Part shown: piece by piece, positions 11,912-23,900 of the stretch | How positions within the stretch are numbered: the first letter of the stretch is position 1 | Layout of the letters: every line of letters begins with the position of its first letter | Source: Vitis vinifera | Taxonomy: Eukaryota; Streptophyta; Magnoliopsida; Vitales; Vitaceae | NCBI RefSeq assembly: GCF_030704535.1 | Contig: NC_081822.1 | Location: 754,001-818,000, forward strand | Direction of reading: 5' to 3' | Length of the DNA: 64,000 nt | Program-made: the position numbers and the translations under genes | The notes under the pieces: model-generated | The model's input: only the letters and a program-made list of their open reading frames with translations | The model's database searches: none | What the model was told of the DNA's origin: nothing

Positions 11912-14086
11912 CTAATCTGTATCCATGGTTTCTTCAGTACAAGTGGCAACACACAGTGCCTTCCAGATGGGAATCAACATTTTCACCGGCAGCTTTACCT
12001 CCTGCAGCAGAACAGGTTTTGTTATCCCAATAAGATGTTATTGTGATCTCTGAGAAATTGTCCAAAATGAAACATTCGTTAGCCTAAAGTCCATTTTTTA
12101 TGTAATATTTTCAACATCTCCAGTATCCACCAAAACAGTAACTATTACCACTTATTCAAGTGTGTAGATATTCATTCTCATTCTTAAGAATAGAAAATAA
12201 CAGTAATTTTTACATAAAATATAATAATTCTTAAGCAACAAGTATAGGCTTACCTTTTAGAATTCGAGGAAGTAAAAATTTTTAATATCTCAAATTTTTA
12301 AACAATTTTTCAAAATCATTATCTTTAGAGCGTAGTCTTAAAAGTATTCATACATTTTATATAAAAGTTACAATTTTCTTAAAAATAGAAAACAAGAACC
12401 GTATCCAAATGACACCATAGTTACCATATTTTTTTAAAATCACTCAAAGTTTATTTGATAATGATTTTAGGAAGTGCTTTTGACGTAAAAGATGTTTTTG
12501 AAAAAAAATTAAATATTTAACAAATTTAAAAAAATACTTTTAAAATTTTGAAAAATCACTTATAGTGTTTTATGAAGAAACACTTTATCTAAAATTACTT
12601 TAAGAGAAAACATTTTCATTAAAAATACTTTTGAGTAAAATTATTGCTCAACACACTCTAAATAAGGCCGGCGGGATCTCTGTGACCATTTTTTTTGGAG
12701 GTATTTTTATGGACTCTTTCCCAAAACCCTGATTTGTTCTGCAGAACATTTCCTACTTTGGTTTTCACACTCTCATAAAACTTTGCGGGGAAAAAGGTAG
12801 AGAGTTGATGATGACATGTATCAGATTTTTTACCTTAAAAGCTAAAATCAATTCCTCTTTCCCACGAACCACTAGAGCCAGGCTCCAGTAACAAGTAAAT
12901 GGGGTCACATGCTCATTCAGAACAGGTTTCAAAATCTTGTCGATCGGAATAAATCTGCGAAAAACCCTGCCACTAGAGTGAAGAAAAAATATCAAACTAA
13001 AATCCAGAGGAAAAAAAAAAGACTGAACAGAAGAATATATAAATCATATGGTTGCAATCGCTTTCCATATACCAATAGTAAATGCAATGAATCCATTTTC
13101 CTTCACTATCTATACTGAATACTCATTCTTGACCCATCCTGCTTGTAAAAATAACATCCAAACCATTATACTAACTAAAATTTTAAGGTGTGATGCAAGA
13201 AGTACCTCTCATAGTGAGTTTCAAGTTGCACACCAAATGCGGGAAAAATCACAACCGACTCTGCATTTCAATAAACACAGAATAACGATGTTAAAGGAAC
13301 CATGCAACAGTGACTTTGAGGAAAAAGAGAGAGAGCGCCAACCACATACACTATAGGTTCATCATGAAAAGGAATTTTAACATATCCATGAACATATATT
13401 AGAAATAGTAACGTATTATCCCCTACATAGGTTTAATCTAAGCTCATCTAGCATTACTGCTTCCAGATTCTCAATCTAAGCTCCACACAGCATGAAATCA
13501 ATTGCTTTAAAGCACAAAAAGGATTGCTTCCCCAGCTTCTCACCTTTCACAATGAGCTTCTGATATAGTGATTTGACAAGGAATGCACTCAAAATTATGC
13601 TGCAAAGTAGAGCAGTAAAGAAATTTTCCTGCGCCAGTAAGGTCCTTCAGTTATAGATCTACAAAGACTATAACATATTTAAAAAAAAAAAATTTAAAAA
13701 GAAAACAACAACAATAAACTATGAATTCCTCAGATTTCAGGCATGATGAATAAAAAATATATTCCTCTGTGACAAAACAAAATTGATAAACTAAACCAAA
13801 TTTGTAGTCACAGACTCAATTTTACTTGATCATTCACTATAGTGCAAGAACATGGACAAACTATAGCAAGTTGGGAGGAATGTGGCAGGGTAAGAAAACC
13901 AACTACTCTCACCAGGATGTGATAGAAGGCAGTTGCTGAAAACAGAGAGAGAAAGAGGTGCACAATGAAAATCCAAGCCTTGCCCTTTTGAATGACAATA
14001 TGGTGAGAGTCGATTTTCTTATGAGGCCCTACAGAGCCATCATGTATATATGTATATCTCATGTTCACAATCTGAATCTTGGTCAT
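11912..14086 (-). CDS. PIGH: PIG-H: GPI N-acetylglucosaminyltransferase subunit H
   Basis: Five exons: 14086-13913, 13628-13544, 13260-13206, 12972-12834, 12001-11912. They total 543 nt and 180 aa, all GT-AG and in frame. PIG-H is a non-catalytic subunit of the ER-membrane complex that moves GlcNAc from UDP-GlcNAc to phosphatidylinositol, the first step of GPI-anchor synthesis. The N-terminal part holds two hydrophobic segments (about 37-57, and 59-76 with FFTALLCSIILSAFLV), a short hairpin typical of the family. The PIG-H domain follows, with VVIFPAFGVQLETHY, the diagnostic FIPIDKILKPVLNE block and YWSLALVVRGKEELILAF. The tail reads LPVKMLIPIWKALC. Length fits plant homologues (about 190 aa). 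The exons are short and scattered, so the gene is easy to miss. It lies 419 bp downstream of the PPR stop codon on the same strand, so its promoter probably lies in or near the PPR 3' region. Confidence 0.88.
12425..12660. repeat. Possible MITE-like AT-rich insertion in PIG-H intron 4
   Basis: AT-rich stretch with imperfect inverted similarity between 'AAGTTTATTTGATAATGATTTTAGGAAGTG' style sequence on the left and 'AGTAAAATTATTGCTCAACACACT' on the right, plus many near-repeats of 'AAAAATACTTTT'. It resembles foldback MITEs common in plant introns. No clean TIR or target-site duplication could be defined, so confidence is low. Confidence 0.3.
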
Positions 14087-14504
14087 TGTGAAACTAAAGC
14101 AGACAACCCACTGTCTACATCTGCATGGACCTCATATTTGCCCAATCTGAGAACCCCTGCACCCCATGGATCAGAAAAGGGCAATTAGATTTGAAACTAA
14201 TGATTTTACTACCACAGCCATCTCATGCACTAAAAATATAAATGAACAAACAAAAAGGAGAAACTGCGTAGTCTATACATTGAAACTCTGGAAAAAAGAT
14301 GTTGATGAATAGACAAATGGCTCATGTAGTCATATTCATAATACATAAGTGGCCAATGCTATAGTGTCCAGTGAATATATTTATTTGATAAAAGCATCAG
14401 TAGCAGAGAGAGGAAGATGTCTATACTTTGAGAATCTTCTTTGGAAAGGTGAAGCCGTTGGGCACATGAAATAATTGCACTCATCGGTCGATAAAAATGA
14501 AAGT

Positions 14505-16190
14505 TCAAAAATGCCACCCATTACCACGCCAAAATCTTCGTGCATTGTCATTCTGACGAGCAATTTTGATCTTCAAAAAAAGCTTGTAAGCCATCTCTAC
14601 TTTATTTGAAGCCAGTAGTTTGTTATTCAGTTTGCTACGAATAAGCCTACTTGGGCAAAAACCCTTATGCAAAGACTCCTCCATGACAAGTACGGCAGTG
14701 TCAAGCTGTCCTATGTTGCAGAGCCCATTAATGACATACTCATAAACTTCTGTATCAGAAGAATAACCACTTTCTTGCATCTCATCCCACAAATTCAACA
14801 ACATTCCACATTTGCCAAATCTGGAAAGTCGCATGAGCAATAGCTTATAAGCACTGAGAGATATTCTACATCCAACTTTTCTTGCCTTCTTATAAATCAT
14901 CATAGCAGCATGGGGTGGACCATATTGACACAAAGGTTCAATAAAAGAGGTTATAGCACCTGTAGTTGGAATCATTCCTCGACCTACCATCTCATCAAGC
15001 ATTTCAAGTGCATCTGCCACTTTTCGGGCTTTAAGAAAAGCGACGATCAATTTGGTATAAGTATCCATATTTGGGTCACAGTTGCTACTCACCATAAAAT
15101 TATAATATTTCAAACATTCATCAAAATCTCTGGTAGAAATAAAATTAGAAATCAATGCATTGTAAACACAAGCATTGGGCACACAGCCTGTCTCTTCCAT
15201 ATGATGAAAAACCTCAACTGCGTCATCAATCCTACCAGCTCTTCCCAAACCTTCAATAAGGTGACTGAAAGTCAAACAATTGGGACTAAACCCGTCTGCT
15301 ACCATTGCTTTCAAACACCTCTCCATTTCACCAATTTTTCCATATTTTGACCACCCACCAATAATAATATTGTATGTCATACAGTTAAATGGTATCCCAC
15401 CCTTCATTGCATTAAAGAACAAATTTGCAGCACCCACATGGGATCGCTGACATAGACATTGTAAAAGCACATTCAAAGATTCCGTATCACATTTCCCTCC
15501 GAACTCTTCTAAATTTCTGAACATTTCAATTGCTTTGGAGACCTGGCGAGCCTTAATAAAGCTATCCATCACAATAGATAGTGTTTCATAATTAGGGCTT
15601 ATTCCTTGAATATGCATATCCTTCAACACCTTCACTACAAATTCAATGAACTTTCTTCTCCCCAGGGCTTTAATAATTACATTGTAAGTATCTACATCTT
15701 TAGGTATTGTGGGCTGTTTAACCGCCCAATTAAAAAAGATAACCATTGCTTCACCCCCTAAATTCCCTCTATTAATTACTTCTGAAACAATATCAATAGT
15801 TAAATCGATTCCTACATTAGTTAGGGCAAGCTCAATTGCAGCTTTACCCCTGAGTCTCTGAATAAAAACCCCTCGTAGTTTCTCTCCGGGCGATAAAAAC
15901 CCATCAACTGCCCTAGTTTTTAATTGTTCCTTGGGTGAATTCTCTGTGAATGGTTTGGAAATTGAAGTGTTACAGCAGATTGGTAACAGACCAGAGAGTT
16001 GATAAAGGACATCGCGTTCGTTAAAATTTGATGGCCTTTTGATCTGATTGTCCGTTGGTTCGTCCATCAAAGGGTTTGACGTAACTTGCAGAGTTGAAAA
16101 TTGAAACAACGAAACAGAAGAAGGTAAGTAGGGCGTGTGGTACCTGGTTCTGCTGAAGCGCGAGAGGAACCCTTGAAGTTGAGACGCCAT
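14505..16190 (-). CDS. P-class pentatricopeptide repeat protein, probably mitochondrial
   Basis: Single-exon gene of 561 aa. The first about 35 residues are rich in Ser, Arg and hydroxylated residues and lack acidic residues ([20 protein letters not shown]), as in mitochondrial presequences. From about residue 165 there are roughly ten consecutive 35-residue PPR motifs. Examples are [66 protein letters not shown] and [20 protein letters not shown]. Motifs are all near 35 residues, and no E, DYW or SMR domain follows. P-class PPR proteins bind organellar RNA and act in its processing, stability or translation; the target cannot be read from the sequence here. The gene sits between PIG-H and the FANCJ promoter, and its upstream region is shared with EH1. 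The orthologue was not identified. Confidence 0.93.
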   Translation of the reverse strand: MASQLQGFLSRFSRTRYHTPYLPSSVSLFQFSTLQVTSNPLMDEPTDNQIKRPSNFNERDVLYQLSGLLPICCNTSISKPFTENSPKEQLKTRAVDGFLSPGEKLRGVFIQRLRGKAAIELALTNVGIDLTIDIVSEVINRGNLGGEAMVIFFNWAVKQPTIPKDVDTYNVIIKALGRRKFIEFVVKVLKDMHIQGISPNYETLSIVMDSFIKARQVSKAIEMFRNLEEFGGKCDTESLNVLLQCLCQRSHVGAANLFFNAMKGGIPFNCMTYNIIIGGWSKYGKIGEMERCLKAMVADGFSPNCLTFSHLIEGLGRAGRIDDAVEVFHHMEETGCVPNACVYNALISNFISTRDFDECLKYYNFMVSSNCDPNMDTYTKLIVAFLKARKVADALEMLDEMVGRGMIPTTGAITSFIEPLCQYGPPHAAMMIYKKARKVGCRISLSAYKLLLMRLSRFGKCGMLLNLWDEMQESGYSSDTEVYEYVINGLCNIGQLDTAVLVMEESLHKGFCPSRLIRSKLNNKLLASNKVEMAYKLFLKIKIARQNDNARRFWRGNGWHF

Positions 16191-16277
16191 TGAATGTCTT
16201 TTACCCCCAGAGCCAAGGGCATCGGTTGTTTTGAAACAAAAACCTCCAGAATTTTTCAGAAATTATAGGAGAAAACA

Positions 16278-16505
16278 ATCACAAAAATCCAAATTCGATG
16301 AATAGATCGGAGAGAGACGACGGAACAAGACACACAGTTTTTCACTCGGACTCTGCGTTTCGCCTCCAGATCGGGAGCTAAGGAGACTGTACTGTATGTA
16401 ACAGGAAATATTTGGGAATGGGGTCTCAATTTATATGAATTTCCAGAACCGACCCAGTTCCTTTGTGAATTATAAAAAATCCGCCATTATAACGTCACTC
16501 TCTTG
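16278..16505 (-). promoter_or_regulatory. PPR gene promoter region, a duplicate of the EH1 promoter
   Basis: Lies about 88 bp upstream of the PPR ATG. On the minus strand it has a TATA-like CATATAAATTG at about 16437-16427. It aligns colinearly with 10090-10365 upstream of EH1, in the same orientation and at nearly the same distance from the start codon. The similarity stops before either coding sequence. It is a duplicated promoter or TSS segment, or one captured by the PPR gene. Confidence 0.6.
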
Positions 16506-16532
16506 TTTCCCGAAAATTACTAGTCAATATTA

Positions 16533-17117
16533 GGGAGAATTATGTTTTGGGGGTAGATGAGCCCCAAATTAACAAAAGGTCCATACAACTCTTCAAATTG
16601 AGCCCAAGACCCAATGAAAGTATGGAAATTGAGTTAAAGGATATCATCCTTCAATATTTCCAACAATGCCCTTTATTGATTTTGAGAAAAAAAATTAATA
16701 TTTTTGAAAAATACTTTTATTTAATTTAATATTTAAAAAAAAAAATACTCTTATGTAATTTAATATTTTTTAAAATATTTTTATTTAATTTAATATTTTT
16801 AAAAAATAAATTTATTTAATTTAATATTTAAAAAAATATTTAATTTAATATTTTCTTAAATACTTTAATTTAATTTAATATTTTTGAAAAAAAATTATTT
16901 AATTTAATATTTTTGAAAACTACTTTTATTTAATTTAGTATTTTAAAAAAAAATTATTGAAAAAAAATTATTTAACTTAATTTTATAAAATATTTTATAT
17001 GTGTTCTTAAAGGGTATATTTGTCCGTTACTATTTCATAACCTTCAACTTAATTTGAAGAGTTATATAGATCTTTTGTTAATTTGGGGGTCCATCTACCC
17101 CAAAAGATAATTCTCTC
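16533..17117. mobile_element. MITE with long inverted ends, Tourist/PIF-Harbinger type likely
   Basis: Nonautonomous 585-bp element. The left end (GGGAGAATTATGTTTTGGGG...) matches the reverse complement of the right end (GAGAGAATTATCTTTTGGGG...) over about 70-75 bp, including AAATTAACAAAAG and AACTCTTCAAATT. The ends are flanked by TTA (16530-16532 and 17118-17120), the 3-bp target preferred by PIF/Harbinger elements. The interior is AT-rich with many near-copies of TTTAATTTAATATTTTT. It has no ORF. It sits in the divergent intergenic region between the PPR and FANCJ genes. Confidence 0.8.
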
Positions 17118-17904
17118 TTAATATTATAGTTGAAAGTTCAGGTCCAAAGGAAATAAATAAATAGGAAGTCTGAAGAAAAAGTTAATGGAAATATAATTCT
17201 TTTCAACACCCTTTTTGCAAAACCGGAAAGAATTTTTTTTTACCATTTTCTATTTTGTTTCTTTCTATTTTTTTCAACTTTTTATTTATTTATAATATTT
17301 AAATATAAAAATGATTTTTGTAGCATATTTAAAAAAAAAATTAAATTAATAATTATTTTTATATATTATTTCAAAATCATTTCAATTATTTTAATTTTCT
17401 AATATAAAATTAAATAATTTAAAATGTATAAAAATATAAAGAAATAAAAATTTAAAAATCTTTTACAAAACTTGTCTTTATTAGATATTTATGATACGAA
17501 TCAGTCAAACTAAATAAAATTAAATTGTGTTACCATTAAAATGGTAATTTTGCATTTCCGTTATTTTGAATAAAATTAATTACGTGTCTACCAACACGAG
17601 CGCGGCAATGCAGTTAGCAGCAATTTTCCGAGGCCAAATCACCGCCACTATAACCAGTAAAAATCCTCATCTGGACGGTTGTCATAACTCCCTAGTCCCA
17701 ACTATCAATGCACATCGTACGATTGAAGCCACAGCCCTCAGTGAAAAATAAATAAAATCAAGAAACCCAATTCAAATCCTTTCCCGCCAGAACGCTATAT
17801 CCCGCGTTTTTCCCATTTTCTTTCTCACAAATAGAAACTGACAACACAGCAGTGTAACCTTTTTTTTCTTCTTCCGCAGAGATCATCGCCCAAATCACAG
17901 AGAA
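17118..17904 (+). promoter_or_regulatory. Upstream region of FANCJ
   Basis: AT-rich to about 17560, then GC-balanced. The 100 bp just before the ATG is pyrimidine-rich (TTTTTTTTCTTCTTCCG near 17861-17877), typical of a plant 5' leader. No TATA box was assigned with confidence. No ORF of interest. Confidence 0.4.
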
Positions 17905-20900
17905 ATGGGCTCTGCAACTCCTGCGACAAACCCTAAAAATGTATATCACATCGGAGGAATCGCAGTGGAGTTTCCATACCAACCGTACGGATCGCAGCTA
18001 GCGTTCATGGGGCGAGTCATCTCAACCCTAGATCGAGCCCAGAGAGACGGCCACTGTCACGCGTTGCTCGAGTCTCCGACCGGCACTGGAAAGTCACTTT
18101 CGCTTCTTTGCTCAGCGCTCGCTTGGCAAAAGAACTATCGGCCGAAGAATATGAACGGCGATGTTTCTAATTCGAAGCCTGATCCAGAGGCGTTGTCGGA
18201 TCCGCTTGGACATGGCGGTGGATTTGTTCCAGAAACTGAGCCTTCGAGTAACTCCTGGAAACTTTATTATTAGATAGGTCGGTTGGACAGGAATTATAGG
18301 AAAACGGGAGAAAAGAAACGTTTGAACTATTTTTCCTTGTTTTTTTTTTCCCCTCAGAAGCCAACAAGAGGTTATTTAAATGGAAACTCTAAGTTTCCAT
18401 TTGCATCGGAGAAAGTGGGAAAAGAAGGCGAAAGAGTTTTTGGATTAAAAGATTTTCTCTAATCGGTATCCAACTTTAATCACCTTTTAGATAGAAGGAA
18501 AAATGAATTTGAAAATGTATGGGTTCTTAATAATCTTCACTAATCTTGATTTTCTTAATGAAGGAGGGTTTGAGATTCTTGCTATCTTCTCCAAGAACCA
18601 AATTCAGCATAAAAATGTCAAAGAAGGGATGGTTTTATCTTTGTTTCTGTTTAACAAGGTTTCAAATATACTCAAACACCATCTCGTTCTACGTGTATGT
18701 ATAGACCCGTTTCATTGAATCTAGACTTAGGGTCATGACGTTTTACAGAATCACCACATTGACCAAATTGCATTTGCTTTACGCTTGATTGTGTTTTAAT
18801 GTTTTGGATTTCAATAATGTGCATTTTTTTCCAGGCATTCCAGCACCAGAGAATTCAGAGCCAGCTTCGGCTGCGAATGGCAAAAATAAAAAGAAAAAGA
18901 GAAAGCCTACCATATTTTATGCATCGTAGGTTCTAATCTGTTTGACTACCATTAGCTTCTTTTACTTAAGGAAATAAATGGGATGATTAGGATGCCTGAC
19001 GTTAGTGGGAAATTTTAGAATTGTTATAGAATCTTGATATCAAAGCGTTATTCACATGTTGTATACAACATTAAGTAGCTTATGGCATACATATCTGATT
19101 TTTGACTGGAGAATATGTCAATTTTGTAAATGCTTTCAGTAAAAAGAGAATTTGTGAATTATTATGTCAAGTGGGATTAAACTATTTGTTAACTTTATGG
19201 AATGTGTTGTTTTGTATTCTTCAAGACTTCTGTATTAATTAAGTTATTGAGTTTTCTAACAATTTCAGAAGGCTAAGATAACCACTACTTCAGATAATTT
19301 ACAGCTAGATTCATACCTTGAATAATACTATTTGCTGTTTCTGATGGTTTTCAAGGAGGACACACACACAAATCTCTCAAGTGATCCGTGAATACAGGAA
19401 AACAGCATATCGTGTGCCAATGGCAGTTTTGGTAGGTTACAACCTTGCAAGGTTCCTTAAGTATCCGCCTCTACTATATTGCATTAACGTTTGGCTCAGG
19501 CCACTGGGTTCTTTTGTATTAATACTTCATGAGCTGCTGCTTTAGAAGAAAAAAATGATTGTGATATAACATATTGAATCTCGCATATATTGCAGCTTTA
19601 TTGATATACATTTTTGGTTTGTATCAGTGAAATTTTGTGATTTATTGTCATGATATCAATAAAATGACTTGCTACATATGCATGGTTAAAGAAAATGCAA
19701 TAGCATAAGGCATACCTATAAATTTCTCCTCATTTTCAAGGTATCCCTTCATGCAGAAAATGAGATTGTTAGCGTTTTTCCTTTTTCATGCCCATATGAT
19801 TATATGTTTTTAAGTTATATAGCACCAAAGAGTTGTTCAGGTGAAGATGAATATAAAAATACAATATGCTTGCATGTAGGTTTGATATGGGAAAATAAAA
19901 GTTTGGTGCATTGGCAGACCACATTGATGCAAAGCTTAAAAAATTATAAGCTGATTAACTTTGTTTGAACCATTTCTCCATTTTTATTTACCTTGAATCA
20001 ATGTAAGCTTATAGTAGTTGTTGATTGCTTCTTGTTTGTTCATCATTTTCAGGCATCACGGAAACATTACTGCACAAACAGAAAAATAAATGCAAAAGCA
20101 AATATTGATGAAGAATGGTGTAGTATTAACTGAAACCTTTTTTGTTTTTTTCTTTCTATTTATTTTCTCTGCTAAAGTACGCTGTTCTGGATTTCCAGTA
20201 AGCTGCTTGTGAGGGACCAAGATTTTGGATGCCCAGAATTCAAGTGAGTAATTTATCTATCCATATTCACTTGTTTATTCCTAGCAACTTATATTTTGTC
20301 ATTAACAACCTATTTTTTGTCAAACAGAAATATGCATAAAGTCAAAGGTCATCCATCCCTTCAGAAAGGAGGCTGCCATGAGGCCCATGATATTGAAGAT
20401 CTTGTGAAAGTTGGACAAGTTGTAAAAGGTATATTTTTTAGTCACAGATTTTTCCACTTCATGCAGTTTTTTCCTTCAAATACTTAATGGAAAGATTTCC
20501 CCAACTTTCAGGTTGTGCATATTATGCTGCACGAGATATGGCAGATAATGCACAATTAGTTTTCTGCCCATACAGCTACATCATTAATCCAGTCATTCGG
20601 GGAGCAATGGAGCTCGACATCGAAGGAGCCATTTTGATTCTTGATGAAGCCCAGTAAGCCATTCCACTATTTTGCTTAGTTTACATAATCTTTTCATTTA
20701 TTTTCACCCAAAGCAACATTCAGCATATATTCATTTTTTTCCTTAGATTTTCCTAAATTCTAGCTACAAACAAATGTAGGCAGACAGCTTTCATTTTCAT
20801 AAGCTCTGTTTTTGTGTTATATATGACAAGTCCAATAATGTCTGAGACAATTACCTTGTAGAGCATGTATTCTCTGTCCTAATTTGAAGAATTTTGACCA

Positions 20901-23900
20901 ATAAGCTGCAAATGTCCTTGCCACATGATGTCTGGAAACATGTAATTTTATAGACTGAAATTTTCTTGACTTTGAAAGAGAAGTTTAAAATAGTCAAGTC
21001 ATTTTGCCGAATTTTGCTTCCTGAATAGTTGTCATATTGAGTTTCATGTTGCAAGATAGTTTCTGAAAGCATTTGATTCCAGAATTTCTTGATATGGGCA
21101 CATGTTCTTGGAACTTATTTTAGAGCAGGAATGCTTATGATTGGAGCTCGGGAAAATATACTTTTCTTGCCATGATTAGGAATTTCAGCTTATTTTTTAG
21201 CCAGTAGATGTACACTAGTCAAGGTGGGTACTGGAAAATTGTACCATCATTAATCCTGAATAACTGTTTTGGTTCAAATATCTTCGTCTTTTTGTATCTA
21301 TTTCTTCAATCTTTTTTCCAAAGTTAGTTTTATTGATTTACAGTAATATAGAGGACATGGCTCGTGATGCTGGTAGTGTGGATGTTGAAGAGGATGTTCT
21401 ACATAGTAAGTTAATGGACCTCTTAATTTCCTATTTAAAATATGAATATGTCTCTTATAGTTGCCTTGCATAATGAAAGAACTGCAGACAGAACTAGGGC
21501 AACTCTGTCCAGCTGATGCAATGATTTACCAACCTTTATATGAAATGACACAGGTAATCATTTTGTTTGCCACATAATTGCTAGGTTCTAAAGTTGAATT
21601 AATGATAGTGATTAATGATAATGCTGCAAATTTGTAGGACATCATAAGTTGGATTGACCGGAAGAAAAATACCTTAGAAAAACGTGAATTCCAGCATTAT
21701 TTCTCATGGTTAGTCTGGCTAATTTGTTCATCCTTGTTGCATATGAAGTTTTTATTTGCACCTTTAATTTGTAAATAGGGAAGATTTTATGTAATTTAAT
21801 TTTTTGTAATTGCATCTCCCAGTTGGACTGGTGATAAGGCTTTAAGGGAGCTGCAAGAAGCTAATATTTCTCAGCAGAGCTTTCCAATCTTGCAAGAATG
21901 TGCCAGAAAGGTTTTTTCTTTTTGTAAATTATTTTTGGCCTTTACCTCAATAGAGTTTGCACATTTTACTGAACCCCTTTTTATTTCTGGTTAAGGCAAT
22001 CAAAGCTGCTATAGATATAGAGTCAAGGGTAGCTCATTTGAGTGGCATGTCAGTGATTACACTGGAAGGTACTTGAGGTTGTTATTCTATTACCTCTGTT
22101 CTTGTCATTTAACTTCAGCTTCTAATGTTGTCATTTGCTGTTCTTTACAATTTTACACAGGGTTGTATTCTGCACTGAGTTACTTCTTTTCTGAAAATGG
22201 GCTTCACACTGTTGATTACCAGCTTGCTTTACAACGATATGTTAAAAAAGATGCTGGTGAGTATTAAATGCTATTTATCTGCATGTTCTTTAAGATATAA
22301 CAGCAGGATTGTTTGTCTCCTCATGAAAACCAAAAGATGTGAACCGCCCTTATAGTTTTTTGTAGGGATTCAGGATGGTATAAATAATTGTAGACATTAC
22401 ATTTATCATTTATGTCACTAAAAGGAAGTTATACTTTCTCCTGATTCCTTCACATGCTAAATATGTGCTGCAATTTCATTCATTGATTGTGCAGAATATT
22501 TTACATTTTAGAAATGGTAGTACAGATGATAGGGCATCACTTATCTGTCAGATTACATTTAATCAAATTAATGCTAGTAGAATTTATCCAAAAGTAGTTT
22601 GGAAAAGGACAGATGTTGCAAAGGAGAACTGAAGAATATGTAAGCCAATGCCATCATCACTAATTTCAATGGACATTGTATTCCTTTTGTTATGCAATTT
22701 AATTGTGTTGAAGAAGTTAAATTGCTCATCAGAAATAATATCTTCCGAACTAGCTGCAAGATATCTAATTGTTTTGCTATTACTGGTTTACTACTACTCT
22801 AGTACTGCTACTGCTATTACTACTTTTTTTTGTTAATGTTATTATTATTATGATGCATCCAGGAAGTGTTGCTGGAAGCTGGACATGTACTTTTAGTTTG
22901 TGGTGCTTGAATCCTGCTGTTGTCTTCCGAGGCATTGCTGATCTTTCTTTGTCAGTAATCCTGACATCTGGGTAAGTGTAGGCAGATATGGGTTGCAGTT
23001 GGGCTTTCATTCATAATCCTTAATCATTGCAGAACAAGTACTTATATCCAGCTTATACAAACTAGTAATATTTTTTCTGTCCATTCCACGGTGAGGCCAA
23101 TGGCCAAATCTTTCCACCAATTTCAAAGGTTGTCCTCCCCAAAAATGTCTATCATATTTCTGATCGTATCCCATCCTTCCACGCATGAACATTCTAAGAA
23201 AGAAAATGCATTCAGCGAGTTCTCTAATTGGTGCTACTTTCGTAGTGTTTAGTTCAAGTCTATGCTTGTGCTATTTTTCTTTTTCCCTTTTTATAGTTTC
23301 TACTTATCCGATTTCTCTTGTATTTTCTTCAGTTGGATTCCTTAAAGTGGTGTTTTCCTCTCTCACTTGTAATTTTGGGAATGTAGGACCCTTTCACCAA
23401 TGCACTCATTTTCATCTGAACTTGGAGTTCAGTTTGGAACATGTCTGGAGGCTCCGCATGTAATAGATATTGAATCACAGGTATAAAGATATTTTCATTA
23501 GAGGTTTGTCTTTGGTGCTCTTTGGTTATATTTGCTTTTGTTACTATTTCAGTTTGAATTTATATCTTTCATGCTTTTCTTTCTAGCTGTGGGCTGCCAT
23601 ATTCTCCACTAGTCCAGGTAATTATCCGTTGAATGCAAGTTATAAAACAGCTGATGCATATGCGTTCCAGGTATTTACCAATGTTTGTCATTGATCTTTG
23701 ATTGATTAGCCAGGGTTTTTCTTAAATGTAAATGAAATATCATTGTACTCTTTTTGTGAAGGATGCACTTGGAAAATCTTTGGAGGAAATTTTCAAGATC
23801 GTCCCGGGTGGCACTCTTGTGTTCTTCCCTAGTTATAAGCTTATGGAGAAGCTGTGTAGTCGATGGCGTGAAACAGGTCAATGGTCTCAACTAAATGAAC

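Noticed and set aside
16680-17000. AT-rich periodic TTTAATTTAATATTTTT array as a possible satellite or CRISPR-like array
   Set aside because: It has no fixed spacers or unit length, and it is the interior of the MITE bounded by inverted ends.
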